A stretch of DNA of 64,000 nucleotides. It comes from Nemertoderma westbladi (Eukaryota > Xenacoelomorpha > Nemertodermatida > Nemertodermatidae). A program made the position numbers and the translations under genes. The stretch lies in the NCBI GenBank assembly GCA_032718475.1, contig JAUCBJ010008205.1, forward strand, positions 1 through 64,000, written 5' to 3'. Positions 1 through 11,434 of this stretch are shown here, piece after piece. The notes below the pieces were generated by a model. That model was not told where the DNA came from. It made no database searches and worked only from the letters and a program-made list of their open reading frames with translations. The first letter of the stretch is position 1. Each line of letters starts with the position of its first letter.

Positions 1-670
1 ATTTTGAAATATGTCAATTTTGTAAATTGATTGTTTGAAACTTGTTTTTTACGCAATTTGGGTTTTTTTGGGGTTCTGGATTCGATGATATATATACGAG
101 TTGCACCAAGCGTATCAAACTTGTATTTTTCGGTGCTGTGTGCAAATTTTGGTGCTAGCACGAAATTTTGAAAATCCATTCAATAGATAAAATTGCTTGT
201 GACAATTTATTTCTTGCGTTTTAGAGGTTTATGGCTGTTCTGAATTCAATGGAATATATAATTATCAAATTAGACATCTCAAACTTGTCTTTTTCGGATG
301 TGGGTGCAAAATGTGGTGCTAGCACCAAATTTTGAAAACCATCAAATATATCAATTGATTGTGTCACCTTGTTTCTTGCGTTATACGGGTTTGTGATGGT
401 TCTGAATTCATTGTAATCAGTAAAAATTTCATAAGAGTTCTCAAACTTGTATTTTCGCCGGTGGGTGAAAATTGTTGTGCCAGCACCAAATTTGGAAAAT
501 ATGTAAATTGATCAGTTAGATAGTACCACCTTGTTTCTTGCGTTATACGGGTTTATGAGGGTCCTGAATCCGATGGAATCAATAAAAACAGCACTGGACA
601 TCGCAAACTTGTACTTTTTGGTGATGGGTACGAAATTTGGTGCTAGCACCAAATTTGCCAAATTACGCCG
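1..670. repeat. Degenerate ~160-bp tandem repeats with GGTGCTAGCACC
   Basis: About four diverged units can be lined up on the words TTTCTTGCGTT (near 210, 373 and 534), CAAACTTGT and GGTGCTAGCACCAAATTTTG. Spacing is roughly 160 bp. The GGTGC-TA-GCACC core is a perfect palindrome. Related words recur at 5980-6720 and 13380-14330, in both orientations, so this belongs to a dispersed repeat family. The short ORF at 531-719 lies inside the repeat and is not a gene. Confidence 0.7.
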
Positions 671-719
671 AAAAATACAAGTAGTAATGATCTGGCATAT
701 TATAATTGTATTCCATTAG

Positions 720-1105
720 TATCAGCGCCCAAGAAAACCTATAAATGTGAATTTATAGCATCGTATAAGTGAATTAAAAATGTTGTGTTCAAACTGAAAA
801 CTGCTGGTTACTTGTTTTTTCATTTTTTTCCTACGCAGAGAGGACTAAACAGCCATTTATAGTAATCACATCATTTTTAAATATTTTCCAATGTATTTTG
901 CACACCAGAAAAACTGTACTGAAAAATAATTAGCCGAAAATGTAACTTTGAAATTTTGTGATAATTGTGCACTACTTGTAATTTTGGTGCTGCAATATAA
1001 CCACCCCAGTACATTTTTTCGAAAATTTTTTTTTCGGTCGGATCCAGACAAGTGATACCTACGTACAAACAAAAAATCAGACGTTTCGTAAATATTTGTA
1101 GATTT
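720..1105. other. Non-coding, end of the GGTGC-type repeat
   Basis: The left end (720-745) reads CAGCGCCCAAGAAAACCTAT, the inverted form of the 'ataggttttctgggtcgctg' word of the repeat family at 13.4-14.3 kb. The remainder is AT-rich with no supported gene. Confidence 0.4.
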
Positions 1106-1195
1106 TAGAGGGGGGGGGGGGGGGGGGTCAATATGACCCCCCCCCCCCCGGTATTTGTACAACATTTTATAGCCCGGTACTAATAGGGTTAAAAT
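1105..1195. repeat. G-run/C-run palindrome, piggyBac-like transposon end
   Basis: A long G run, then the palindromic core GTCAATATGAC, then a long C run. It could form a hairpin with a G/C homopolymer stem. It is followed by CCCGGTACTAATAGGGTTAA, the reverse complement of a TTAACCCTATTA end. A second copy in the other orientation begins TTAACCCTATTAAACCCGGG at 4631. TTAA followed by CCC recalls piggyBac-type termini, but no transposase or matched pair was demonstrated. Confidence 0.4.
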
Positions 1196-1500
1196 ACGGT
1201 TTCTACTTTCTATTGAAGGGTCTACTGCATCACAAGTGTAGGCGTCCATTAATGCTTTGTAACCAGGAGTGTTCGCTAATTTGCACAATTCAAAGACTTT
1301 ATGAAACGGTAACTCGTAATCTATTTCTTTAAACATCTTAGACATAAAACGTTTTCTAGCACATCTCACACCGAGTAAATTTTTTACCATCTTGCAATAA
1401 AATTTTTCAAGTTGTAAAGTATTTTTTGTTAACCAAGTTTCAGACCCATATAACAATCCCGACATTAGCGCCGCATCAAATACGCGTTTCTTTAATACAA
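1140..1500 (-). pseudogene. LINE reverse-transcriptase C-terminal fragment
   Basis: The minus-strand frame reads K-K-R-V-F-D-A-A-L-M-S-G-L-L-Y-G-S-E-T-W and then continues with a K-F-Y-C-K-M-V-K-N-L-L-G-V-R-type segment. This is the usual C-terminal part of non-LTR (LINE) reverse transcriptases, downstream of the palm domain. There is no catalytic F-A-D-D motif, endonuclease or ORF1 here, so it is a short decayed fragment. The low-complexity glycine/proline tract after it comes from the neighbouring G/C homopolymers. Homology of the LINE part is fairly certain; the clade is not. Confidence 0.7.
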
Positions 1501-2149
1501 ATGGAAGGCTCGTGTTTACTAGGCTATGGACAGAGTAGCCGATCATGCCAGGGAACTTCGATTCGGGACTCTCTAAAACCCGGGCCTGTCCCGGCTTCGG
1601 CGAAACTATTTCAGCAGGTAGGAAACTGTATGACAGCAGTTGAACCATCTGTTACAATCTGTTCTAACTCACATTCTGCAGATATGTACCTGACCATAAT
1701 AGGCTGCGTGTTTGGGAGGACGCTAACCGGTATGCAGTTCCCCAGTCTGCCGTTAGGGAGCGATAACTGTTAGAAAATGAAATCCTTCTCCCATTTCGTT
1801 GTTTGTAATGCTTTAATTTCGGCCCATTTTAAATTCTTTATAGAGTTGATACTTTGCAGCGATCTAAAAGAACCTACTAAACTACAGTAGGCCTATAGGT
1901 TGTGTTTACAAGGATGTCTGACTGTTTTAACCTACTTCCAACATTTTATTGTTTGTAATGCTTTGGAAGTATTTTGACAGGTATCTACTCCACCATAATA
2001 TTATACCTTATATGTTGTACCGTAGTAGAAACCTGCCAAGTACAGCAGCTTTATACTGTTTGTTTGAGAGAACTCTCACTCATGTGACGTTTTAATTTGA
2101 AATGGTGAATAAGTTTATATACTAGAAAGCAATTATAATTATAACCAAG

Positions 2150-3115
2150 AGTAAAAACTAAAATTCGTACACATAGGTACAATGCTACAGGTAATATGTA
2201 CCTGAATAAGATTCCAGTTAGCAGATGTTTGTGCAGTTGGTTGAGTAACAATGCTACAAGGAAAATATGTACATGAATAAGATTCCAGTTAGCAGATGTT
2301 TGTGCACTTGGTTGAGTAACAATGCTACAAGGAAAATATGTACCTGAATAAGATTCCAGTTAGCAGATGTTTGTGCAGTTGGTTGAGTAACAATGCTACA
2401 AGGAAAATATGTACCTGAATAAGATTCCAGTTAGCAGATGTTTGTGCAGTTGGTTGAGTAACAATGCTACAAGGAAAATATGTACATGAATAAGATTCCA
2501 GTTAGCAGATGTTTGTGCAGTTGGTTGAGTAACAATGCTACAATGAAAATATGTACATGAATAAGATTCCAGTTAGCAGATGTTTGTGCAGTTGGTTGAG
2601 TAACAATGCTACAAGGAAAATATGTACCTGAATAAGATTCCAGTTAGCAGATGTTTGTGCAGTTGGTTGAGTAACAATGCTACAAGGAAAATATGTACCT
2701 GAATAAGATTCCAGTTAGCAGATGTTTGTGCAGTTGGTTGAGTAACAATGCTACAAGGAAAATATGAACCTGAATAAGATTCCAGTTAGCAGATGTTTGT
2801 GCAGTTGGTTGAGTAACAATGCTACAGGTAATATATGTACCTGAATAAGATTCCAGTTAGCAGATGTTTGTGCAGTTGGTTGAGTAACAATGCTACAAGG
2901 AAAATATGTACCTGAATAAGATTCCAGTTAGCAGATGTTTGTGCAGTTGGTTGAGTAACAATGCTACAGGTAATATATGTACCTGAATAAGATTCCAGTT
3001 AGCAGATGTTTGTGCAGTTGGTTCAGTAACAATGCTACAGGTAATATATGTACCTGAATAAGATTCCAGTTAGCAGATGTTTGTGCAGTTGGTTGAGTAA
3101 CAATGCTACAAGAGG
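2150..3115. repeat. 71-bp tandem repeat array, ~13 copies
   Basis: Successive units share CTGAATAAGATTCCAGTTAG and CAGTTGGTTGAGTAACAATG. The unit start falls at 2247, 2318 and 2389, giving an exact 71-bp period. Most units are nearly identical. Two link variants alternate (ctacaaggaaaatatgtac and ctacaggtaatatatgtac), with the second type toward the right end. Minus-strand ORFs here are repeat artefacts. Confidence 0.95.
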
Positions 3116-3299
3116 CCCCCAATAACATCGTCATTGGTGGTTGACTATTTAGTAAGTCTATTAGCTGGCGCATCCCAATTCCAACATTACATTGAGAATC
3201 CTGAAAAAGAAAATATGTCGAATATTATTTTAATTATATTTGTGTTCTGTTGAATTTGAAAATTGTACGATTTATATATTTCTTACATTGTGGTCACCA

Positions 3300-3606
3300 C
3301 AAGACCAAGCAGCAGCTTGATCTAGTGGTGACATTCCTGGGCTTCCAAATAGGAAGCCCTGTTCGATCCCTAGATGGGGCAGCGCTATTTGGGTACAGTG
3401 CTTTAAATGTTGGGGATGGGGTAATAGGTTTATTATATAGTTCGAACATAGAAATTCCTACTTGGTGCTTGTAAAGTTGCTGTAGAGGTAGAATATTCAG
3501 AGGTTTATATATATGTGCATACTTGACTGTACATGTACAAAGCTGTTTTGGTATGCCGAGCGTAGAAAAGCGCTATATAAATAATCAATATTATTATTAT
3601 TATTAT
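3300..3606 (+). mobile_element. tRNA-derived SINE
   Basis: The 5' part is tRNA-like. An A-box-like segment (CTTGATCTAGTGGTGACATT, from 3316) is followed at normal spacing by a B box (TGTTCGATCCC, 3360-3370). Both are internal RNA polymerase III promoter elements. The body ends in GCGCTATATAAATAATCAAT and an (ATT)n tail at 3590-3606, typical of a SINE 3' end. It lies on the plus strand, a few hundred bases after the 71-bp array. Target-site duplications were not resolved. A tRNA gene proper is unlikely because stem pairing is poor. Confidence 0.7.
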
Positions 3607-4627
3607 ACTTGGTGGCGGTTTTATTGTAATGCAGTGAATAATTTTGTTAACATTTATTCTAATTGGTTTTAATATAGAAGAATATGCACCTCCCCATAGA
3701 ATAATGCCGTATTGCAAGTATGGTTGCACCAAGGAGAATTAAAGTTGGCTTAGGGACTTCTGAGAGAGTGATTCATAAAAAATACCCGCCGACATATAAT
3801 TTTTTTGAAGCATCTGGAAATAAGTCTCCAGACTAATGGCCTAATTGAATTATTTGAATTAAATTACGTAAAAAAATCTACTTTGAAGTATTCATACTAC
3901 TATGAATAATATTCATGTAAATTATCAATGACATAATTTAAACTAATCCCTACGCAGTTAGTTCCCTCGCGCGTAGCCAATTGCCCTCAAAAAATGACTA
4001 ACTTAGTGCACCACCACTAGTTATAAGGGAAACCAACAAAATTTTGAAATTGTACCGCAGCAACAAGTTAATCTATATGTCCACAGGAAGGAGTGGTGTT
4101 ACCCCAACCTAAGCTTCAAATTATTTTCTTTAAGATCTGATGGGGTTTCTATTCATTATAGTAAAATATGTGTATATTCCGGGGGACGAATGATATCATC
4201 ATTCGTTTCCGTTGCGTTGCATGGCATAAGGAAATAATGAGGAATTTCTAAAGAAATTGAATAAAATATCGAAATAATGAGAGTCGTGCTCATCATTATC
4301 ATGCAAATATATAAAATACTGCAATGCCGGATGCTGTACAGTTACTGGGGGCCATTTCTATTCATATTACACATATTAATTACGCATTCTAAGAAGCGTC
4401 TAAGGAACTCTCTGACTAGTAACTACCGCCGGTGTCGTGTCCATATACAGATAATAACAATACAGTTTAATTATAATTCAGAATCAAAACATACTGAAGT
4501 ATTGTGTCTAAATAATGCAGAGTAAATTCCTCTGTAAATTACGTATAGGGAATTTTGAATAGAAACAGCAAAGTATGAAAAAAGTGAGAAAATATGAAAA
4601 TTGCATTGTCTGCAGGGTACTTATTAG
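3607..4627. other. No gene seen
   Basis: AT-rich sequence with short ORFs only. The 82-codon plus-strand ORF at 4277-4525 has no recognisable motif, so I do not call it. Confidence 0.5.
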
Positions 4628-4690
4628 CTTAACCCTATTAAACCCGGGGGGGGGGGGGGGGGGGGGTCAATATGACCCGTCCGTGGTTTT
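4628..4690. repeat. Second copy of the G-run/GTCAATATGAC transposon end
   Basis: TTAACCCTATTAAACCC runs into a long G tract and then GTCAATATGACCC. This is the 1105-1195 structure in the opposite orientation. The pair may be ends of one ~3.5-kb element or two separate copies of a short non-autonomous element. Confidence 0.4.
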
Positions 4691-5979
4691 TTTGTTAAAA
4701 CTCTGAAAGAAACGCAGTTGCGAATCTAAAATTTTAAGACTTTTCCTAAAAATCAATTGTCTTCCTAATAGTGAAAACGGTTTTCAAAAATATTGGGAAG
4801 TGTTCGAGTTATAGCATCATTGTTTAACTCTACTTTTGGCACTTTTTTGAGACGTTTTTCGAAAATTACATTTCATGAAATCTGATTTGTACATGGATTA
4901 GAGAGGGTGGGAGAGAGGGTGTAGAATATAAATTTCAGCAGCGCGACTAACTGACTTAATCGGGAGGCACGTTGGGGAGAGTCAGTCCCCCTGGAGTATT
5001 CCACGCAACTGAATGATAATATTCGATAAACGAAGGCCATCAAACACTTGTATTCGGTTGTTGAATATGTCCCTGATGAGGTGTATAGAGTGTATAAAAA
5101 CTCCGGCTGGCTCCTAACTCTATAAGCTTGAATTCAGAGAATGGATTCTTCTTTTAGTTTCTTGACGAGCTTAGCTGATCACACTATACAAGTGTTGTCA
5201 ATACAGGGATTTTTGTGAAAGGAACCGACTTCCTTTGTGACCTTTTCTATTTGATATCGTGGAAGCTGGAAGTCTGTAAATTGTAAGCCACTGCGCAAAT
5301 TTGTTGGTAGGAATTTCTAGAGTGTAAATTTGTAAGTAGGATTTTTTCGCTGTGTATATTTGTTTGTACCATGTTATTGTTGTTAAATGTGGGCCACAAT
5401 GGAGGCCACATCAATTTGTTAACCAGTTCTATGATTGATTATTCTATCCAGTGCAAATAAATTATAAGCCCCAAGAATACTATAAACTTTGTTGTACTAC
5501 TTCAAAGTATTAATTGTGCTATTATTATTATTCGTGAAAAGGATTATCATTCATGGACTGCGTAAGCAAGATGGGGGGATTGCTTCTACTCCAATAATGT
5601 TGGTGTTTTCTGTATATCCCTCTACCCATGAAATCATGACCTACTATAGATACGACCCGCCACGCTGCTGCAAAGCCCCTAAAGTTAGTGGGCCAGTTAT
5701 TTCTCTTAGATAGAACCCCTGAAACAATATGTCAGGCGCGTCGAAAGTACTTGGCCCTAACTAGAATCATGTCCTCTTTCAGACGAGACAAATAAAAATT
5801 GAATAGCTCCAGTAGTTTTCGAGATATATGGAGTTCCGGGCACCCATACCTATCAACACCTTTCGGGATTGATAAAATTACTCAAAATACATCACCGTTA
5901 AAAGACTTTGGTATAACCAAAACGATAACTATGCTGTTTTGGTTTGTTGAATTCATTTACTGTACTACTTTACTTTAGG
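4691..5979. other. No gene seen
   Basis: Unassigned AT-rich DNA. The short plus-strand ORF at 5489-5713 shows no domain motif and is not called. Confidence 0.4.
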
Positions 5980-6720
5980 AATCGAAGCAAGATGAGAAGA
6001 AAATATTTTCATTTTTTTTAATATATACTAAAAGAGCACCAAAGGTGCAAGTAGCACGTTTTTCAAAAGTGGTAAATTTGCTCCTCAGTCTGGCTACTGA
6101 TGTTTTACAATGTGCTGATTTCATTGGGAAGGTTTATTCCTCAACATCAAACATATCGAAGAGTTGTGTAATATAATAACATAAGCATGTTGTTATTTAT
6201 ATTATTAGTTATTGGTCAGTTGTTTGTGCTCCCTGGAGCACGAAAAAAACAAGTAGTGGAAATATGATAATGAAAAATAACCACGAAATCAAATTGATTT
6301 TATGACCATATAGGTTTTTTGGGATGCTGATCACGAATATGACATTGAAATATATCGTATTATCCAACCAAATTAGATTTTTGCCGTTTGAAATTTTTGC
6401 TACTTTTACTTTTCGTTCTGGGGCACCAGAATGGCACCAAAAATGATGTTTCGTTTGCATTTACAGTATTTTTTAAACCAGTTTTCATCGTGATCAGCGA
6501 CCCCGAAAACCATATACCTCCAGAATTATCAAAACAAACACAAAAAATGTTTTGGTTTGATATTTTTTACTTACACTTTTCGTCCTGGGCGGGGGACCAA
6601 AATAGCACCTAAAATGATGGTTGCTTTGCCATAAAATATTTTTAACAAGTTGTATAGTGATCATCGACCTCGGAAACCCTAATTCCATCAAAATTGTAAT
6701 TTTTGAGCCAAGATCTAAAC
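5980..6720. repeat. Diverged copies of the GGTGC/GCACCAAAA repeat family
   Basis: Blocks of 100-200 bp contain GCACCAAAA, 'ttgaaatttttgctac' and alternating orientations of 'ggttttttgggatgctgatc' (6315) and 'gatcagcgaccccgaaaacc' (6494). The same words, as 'ggttttctgggtcgctga', recur at 13.4-14.3 kb. ORFs in this stretch (6209-6691) are repeat artefacts. Confidence 0.5.
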
Positions 6721-7880
6721 AATTTATAAAAGGACCCCCCCCCCACCCCCCGGCACCGGGACAATTAAGTACTTAAAATAACCCAGGCCAGATACTGTAG
6801 GGTTTTCCAGGACATTGTGTAGTTAAGTAGTAACCAAACTCCATTACATATCACTAATTACAGTTAATAATAATTCCCATAAATAATATTAGTTCCTCAT
6901 TATTTTGAAGTCGTAATATTAATTTATCTCCGCATATCTATTATATATCAATAATCTTTGTCTATTAAATCTAAGAAGCGAACGCTGTTATGGTGGTGAC
7001 GCATTGTCTTACTTGAGATCCTCCGAAAGGGCTGATATGTCCTCGGGGGATTCAGATAGTAGTCCCGCTGTTTTAGGCAGGAGAATTACACTAGCGTCAT
7101 GGTTCTTAAAGAATAACCGGTCCCTCCAACCCCATGTCCAGCAGTCTCTGCATCAGATAAAAAACTAATTTTACTCTCCTTCATGAATTTCGATGGACGA
7201 TGGACGGTATTATTCTTTTTACTGGCGGTCTTCGACCAGTTTGAGGCAATCTGCCCACTGAAGTCGGAACTTAGGCCATGTCGGAACATGATTCCGGGTG
7301 AATCGTTGAACATGAACAGCATCTTTTGATAAAGATGGCCGTTGTTAGTTACCGAATATATCGCCCCTTCGAAATGTACAAATGTTAGTGGAAGGCCCTG
7401 GTGTCATCTGTTCTGTAGAAGACCCCAGACGAGTCTAACTAAGTAAGTGCCACTGTAGACCGAGCGCGCGAGCGGCATTCCAACTATAACTGCTACTGCC
7501 TGCATACAGATTGTCCAGACCAAGATTAGGCCCCCATGGCTGCCAGCCCGTGTAGAGGTGATAATAAGTAGTCAAATAAACACAGGTGCGGACGTAATCA
7601 GGTATTGTAATAATGATAATGTAACGCATTTATGCCTATCAGCATAATGCATTCAGCAGTAACATTCATGCCTAACGTGCAAGTGACGCAGTACAGTGCA
7701 ATGCACATTGCACATACTGACATACATAATAATACACTATATTACCGGACCAGTGACAAAGTACTACAGTACTGAAATACTGTAGAAGTGCACTGGCTGG
7801 CACTTAAATTTTCGACTGACAAATTGGCCATTTTTGAAAACACCACAATTATTGATTTTTTTGAGTAATTTTATAATTTC
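6721..7880. other. No gene seen
   Basis: A C-run sits at 6737-6752. The rest has no repeat or coding signal I can support. The minus-strand ORFs at 7086-7322 and 7435-7629 lack motifs. Confidence 0.4.
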
Positions 7881-8142
7881 GAATTTCTTTAGGTATATTA
7901 TACCTTTTACGTATATATTATTGTTGCTTTCAAGTTAGGTATATTTTCTTTAGGTATATACCTTTTAAGTATATCGAAGTTATGGTGATCCCAGGAGGAT
8001 ATCTTAATTTGAGACAAAATAAGATAAGTAGTGCGATTTGAAAGAACAGATAAAAATTAGTATTTAGTTAGTATTTAAGTATTTAGTTAGTATTTATTTA
8101 GTATTTAGTTAGTTATTATTAATATTTAGACCCACATCTCGA

Positions 8143-8508
8143 TTGGCTAATTACTTTCCCTTCAAGGACAGATTTCCCAAAGCGATGAGATCTCTTACTT
8201 TATATCACTTTAAGTGCACCAGCTGTAATACTGACTACATCGGTAAATCCGAGCGCCACTTTAAAGTAAGAATCTCTGAGCACCTTGCGAAGTCTCCCCG
8301 AACAGGAAAGCCAACAGCCACTCCTAGACACTCCTCCATACATGAACATGCACTTGAGTACGACCACCGATTCGAAAGCCAAGACTTTAATATTATAGGT
8401 ACAGCCACTAACAACTACGATCTACTAATTAAAGAAAGTCTAATTATACAGAAACAAAGACCATCACTTAACATACAAGACACTTCATTCCCGCTATATC
8501 TATTTTAA
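8143..8508 (+). pseudogene. GIY-YIG endonuclease end of a Penelope-like polyprotein
   Basis: The 121-residue open frame holds C-T-S-C-N-T-D-Y-I-G-K-S-E-R-H-F-K-V-R-I (from about residue 25), then a histidine-containing segment (S-S-I-H-E-H-A) and a K-E-S-L-I-I-Q-K-Q-R-P-S-L-N segment. This order, with Y-I-G, an R within the next helix and E-x-x-x-I near the end, matches the GIY-YIG nuclease domain at the C-terminus of Penelope-like reverse transcriptases. The first GIY tyrosine is represented by Y-H-F-K-C. The listed first codon is TTG, so the frame is simply the truncated 3' end of a larger ORF. The domain looks intact, but without RT the copy cannot be autonomous. Confidence 0.7.
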
Positions 8509-8789
8509 ATATGATAACTATTACATACAGTACAATTCTAATGTATCTACTGTAATGAACACACTACCTAGTTAGTTTACTGCCTTTAGTCTTTGATTGC
8601 TACCGGTACTGTAATTTTATCTATAATTTCTCTGTAATCCTGCATTTACTTCATTATACTTAGTAAAAATATTCTAATTTACATTTATCGTAATTATCCA
8701 CCCTATCACATTTTGAATTTTGTTTACTCTTATCTTTTACATTAATTTTAGGTTTTTTCATATAATTATAGTTATTTTGTACCTACAGT

Positions 8790-8840
8790 ATTATGGCTGA
8801 TGATGTATAACGTAATATACGAAACGTTCCGGATTTAAAC
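8790..8840 (+). ncRNA. Candidate hammerhead ribozyme
   Basis: The conserved core is present: CTGATGA (8797-8803), a stem II candidate (GTATA and TATAC around a short loop, 8805-8820), GAAAC (8821-8825) and GTT as a possible cleavage triplet (8826-8828). A very short stem III, read as A-C/G-U, is the form reported for Penelope-like element ribozymes. Stem I support is weak (GG/CC plus G-U). One extra T lies between the CUGAUGA box and stem II. Location inside a Penelope-like element strengthens the call. Confidence 0.5.
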
Positions 8841-8882
8841 AATAATTATGTTCTTTCAAATCGCACTACTTATCTTATTTTA

Positions 8883-9985
8883 GGTATATATTATTGTTGC
8901 TTTCAAGTTAGGTATATTTTCTTTAGGTATATACCTTTTAGGTATATATTATTGTTGCTTTCAAGTTAGGTATATTTTCTTTAGGTATATACCTTTTAGG
9001 TATATATTATTGTTGCTTTCAAGTTAGGTATATTTTCTTTAGGTATATACCTTTTAGGTATATATTATTGTTGCTTTCAAGTTAGGTATATTTTCTTTAG
9101 GTATATACCTTTTAGGTATATATTATTGTTGCTTTCAAGTTAGGTATATTTTCTTTAGGTATATACCTTTTAGGTATATATTATTGTTGCTTTCAAGTTA
9201 GGTATATTTTCTTTAGGTATATACCTTTTAGGTATATATTATTGTTGCTTTCAAGTTAGGTATATTTTCTTTAGGTATATACCTTTTAGGTATATATTAT
9301 TGTTGCTTTCAAGTTAGGTATATTTTCTTTAGGTATATACCTTTTAGGTATATATTATTGTTGCTTTCAAGTTAGGTATATTTTCTTTAGGTATATACCT
9401 TTTAGGTATATATTATTGTTGCTTTCAAGTTAGGTATATTTTCTTTAGGTATATACCTTTTAGGTATATATTATTGTTGCTTTCAAGTTAGGTATATTTT
9501 CTTTAGGTATATACCTTTTAGGTATATATTATTGTTGCTTTCAAGTTAGGTATATTTTCTTTAGGTATATACCTTTTAGGTATATATTATTGTTGCTTTC
9601 AAGTTAGGTATATTTTCTTTAGGTATATACCTTTTAGGTATATATTATTGTTGCTTTCAAGTTAGGTATATTTTCTTTAGGTATATACCTTTTAGGTATA
9701 TATTATTGTTGCTTTCAAGTTAGGTATATTTTCTTTAGGTATATACCTTTTAGGTATATATTATTGTTGCTTTCAAGTTAGGTATATTTTCTTTAGGTAT
9801 ATACCTTTTAGGTATATATTATTGTTGCTTTCAAGTTAGGTATATTTTCTTTAGGTATATACCTTTTAGGTATATATTATTGTTGCTTTCAAGTTAGGTA
9901 TATTTTCTTTAGGTATATACCTTTTAGGTATATATTATTGTTGCTTTCAAGTTAGGTATATTTTCTTTAGGTATATACGTTTTAA
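8883..9985. repeat. 58-bp satellite, ~19 near-identical units
   Basis: Units begin at 8883, 8941, 8999 and so on with an exact 58-bp period. Each contains ATTATTGTTGCTTTCAAGTT and the palindrome AGGTATATACCT. Sequence identity is almost complete until the last unit, which degenerates at 9970-10020. A single diverged unit lies left of the Penelope fragment at 7893-7975, so that fragment either inserted into the array edge or seeded it. Confidence 0.95.
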
Positions 9986-10019
9986 GTATATATTATTTTG
10001 CATTCAAGCTAGGGTATAT

Positions 10020-10200
10020 TTTCCCGTATTCTATATTCGATTATGTTTATCGTCCTGATGATGTTTGAGTTATAGTTTTTTTTATATAGTTTATTTATTC
10101 CTGTTTTTCTATGTTTCGTGCTTTATTGGTATATTTGTGTTTGGTATTATCTATCTTTTGGACTCTGGTCAATAAAATATCTATCTATCTATCTACTGAA
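10020..10200 (+). repeat. Probable retroposon 3' tail with (ATCT)n
   Basis: GACTCTGGTCAATAAAATATC is followed by an ATCT microsatellite (10178-10195). A polyadenylation-like AATAAA directly before a short simple repeat is typical of LINE or SINE 3' ends. The source element is not identified. Confidence 0.4.
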
Positions 10201-10740
10201 AACTGTATACCTCATACTAATATAAGTCTAGTGAATAATGTGTTCCCATTTTGAATGAATTTGTAAAATAAAGGAGTGACGACTCAGCCCGTTCAATTGT
10301 GCCAATCCTTTCAACTTGTTCCGTAAATTAATAAAATTAGGGGTATATCTATTGGTATTGTTCGTCTTCTTGAGTATCGGTATTCCCACCAAACAATAAC
10401 TGTTAGTTGGGGTTCGGCAATTTCTAATAAGTTTATTGTATCTAATAGTGATATACAGGAGCACGAATAAAATACAGTCCTTTTTGTATTGTCGTGTTAA
10501 GGTTTTTTCTAAATGTTCCTATAACGTAAAAGTACATATTTTTAAAACGTATTGTTACAGTTTATATTGTAGTAATCTCTAGTCTATTTTTCGCGTTGAA
10601 TGCTTGAGGCAGATTATATATTATTATATTATTATCTTATTATACATGTCCTTTCGATTGTTATTTAGATACTCCCGCTCATTTAGATGATGCGGACCGT
10701 GTTTATGCATTGTCACAAAATTCTATATACTACTACTACT
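10200..10740. other. No gene seen
   Basis: Unassigned. The minus-strand ORF at 10228-10464 (78 codons) has no motif I recognise. Confidence 0.4.
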
Positions 10741-10744
10741 ACTA

Positions 10745-11434
10745 CTAGGTCGAGCGAACTCGGACAGTGGAAATGAGATCCTTCCAGGCTTCCCGATTCT
10801 CCATAGTTGTCGCAATTTCGTTTCTCCCAAGTTCAGTATCCCTTTCAAGTTGATCTATATATGTTATGGCCGGTCGTCCACGACTACGCTTTCCATGAGT
10901 TGGTTGCCAGAAAAGTAGATCTGGTATGACCTCGTCTTTACTTCGCCAGCAGTGCCCACTGAATCTTAATCTGCGTTCACAGAGGGTGGTTGCTGGTTGA
11001 TACAGGTGATATTGTACCATAAAGCTCGGCGTTTGTCATGTGTTGTCTCCAGCTGATGTTTAGGGCTGACCTTAGTAGTCTTGTGTAGCAACCATCAATT
11101 CGTTGTTCAAGTGATTTAGTGAGTGTCCAGGTCTCACCCCCGTATAAAAATACACTTTCCACTGTGGCTCGAAAGAACTTAGTCTTCAGGTGCCTGGTGG
11201 TGGCTTTTCCCCTTTTAACATCCGGTTGCAAACATTCAATAATGGTCTGTTTAGCACTCCGGTTTTCCATACCTCCGCTGGAATTTCATCTAATCCACTC
11301 GCTTTATTATTGGACATGCTTTTAATGCTTATTTGGAGTTCGGCAGGTGTGAAGTCCCCTGTTTCTATAGGTAGTGTCTTGTCATATATTTTCCTTGTAG
11401 GGCTGACCTCGATGTTTGTTTGGTGGCTGCCCAA
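10745..11434 (-). pseudogene. Internally deleted LINE reverse transcriptase
   Basis: Read on the minus strand, the right part (11434-11190) gives S-M-S-N-N-K-A-S-G-L-D-E-I-P-A-E-V-W-K, the N-terminal RT motif of LINEs, ending at G-E-K-P-P. The sequence then jumps at about 11190-11200 to a C-terminal segment (F-F-R-A-T-V-E-S-V-F-L-Y-G-G-E-T-W-T-L-T) and finally to the GKRSRGRP-containing tail at 11020-10745. The palm with F-A-D-D is absent. A deletion of most of the RT domain plus at least one frame change explains this layout. It is not functional. Confidence 0.85.

Larger units (their letters stand above)
8016..8881 (+). mobile_element. Penelope-like element fragment with 33-bp inverted repeats
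   Basis: An 866-bp unit is bounded by perfect 33-bp inverted repeats: 8016-8048 (starting AAAATAAGATAAGTAGTGCG) and its exact reverse complement at 8849-8881. Inside lie a GIY-YIG-like coding fragment (8143-8508) and a candidate hammerhead ribozyme (8790-8840). Penelope-like retroelements are known to combine a GIY-YIG endonuclease with hammerhead motifs in pseudo-LTRs, and to have inverted terminal arrangements. The reverse-transcriptase part is missing, so this is a truncated copy. It sits against the 58-bp satellite on its right and a diverged satellite unit on its left (7893-7975). Confidence 0.75.

Noticed and set aside
8883-9985. Regular 58-bp array as a CRISPR-like locus
   Set aside because: There are no variable spacers; the whole unit repeats. 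It is a satellite in eukaryotic DNA.
10050-10080. CCTGATGATG as a second hammerhead core
   Set aside because: No GAAA box follows at the right distance.
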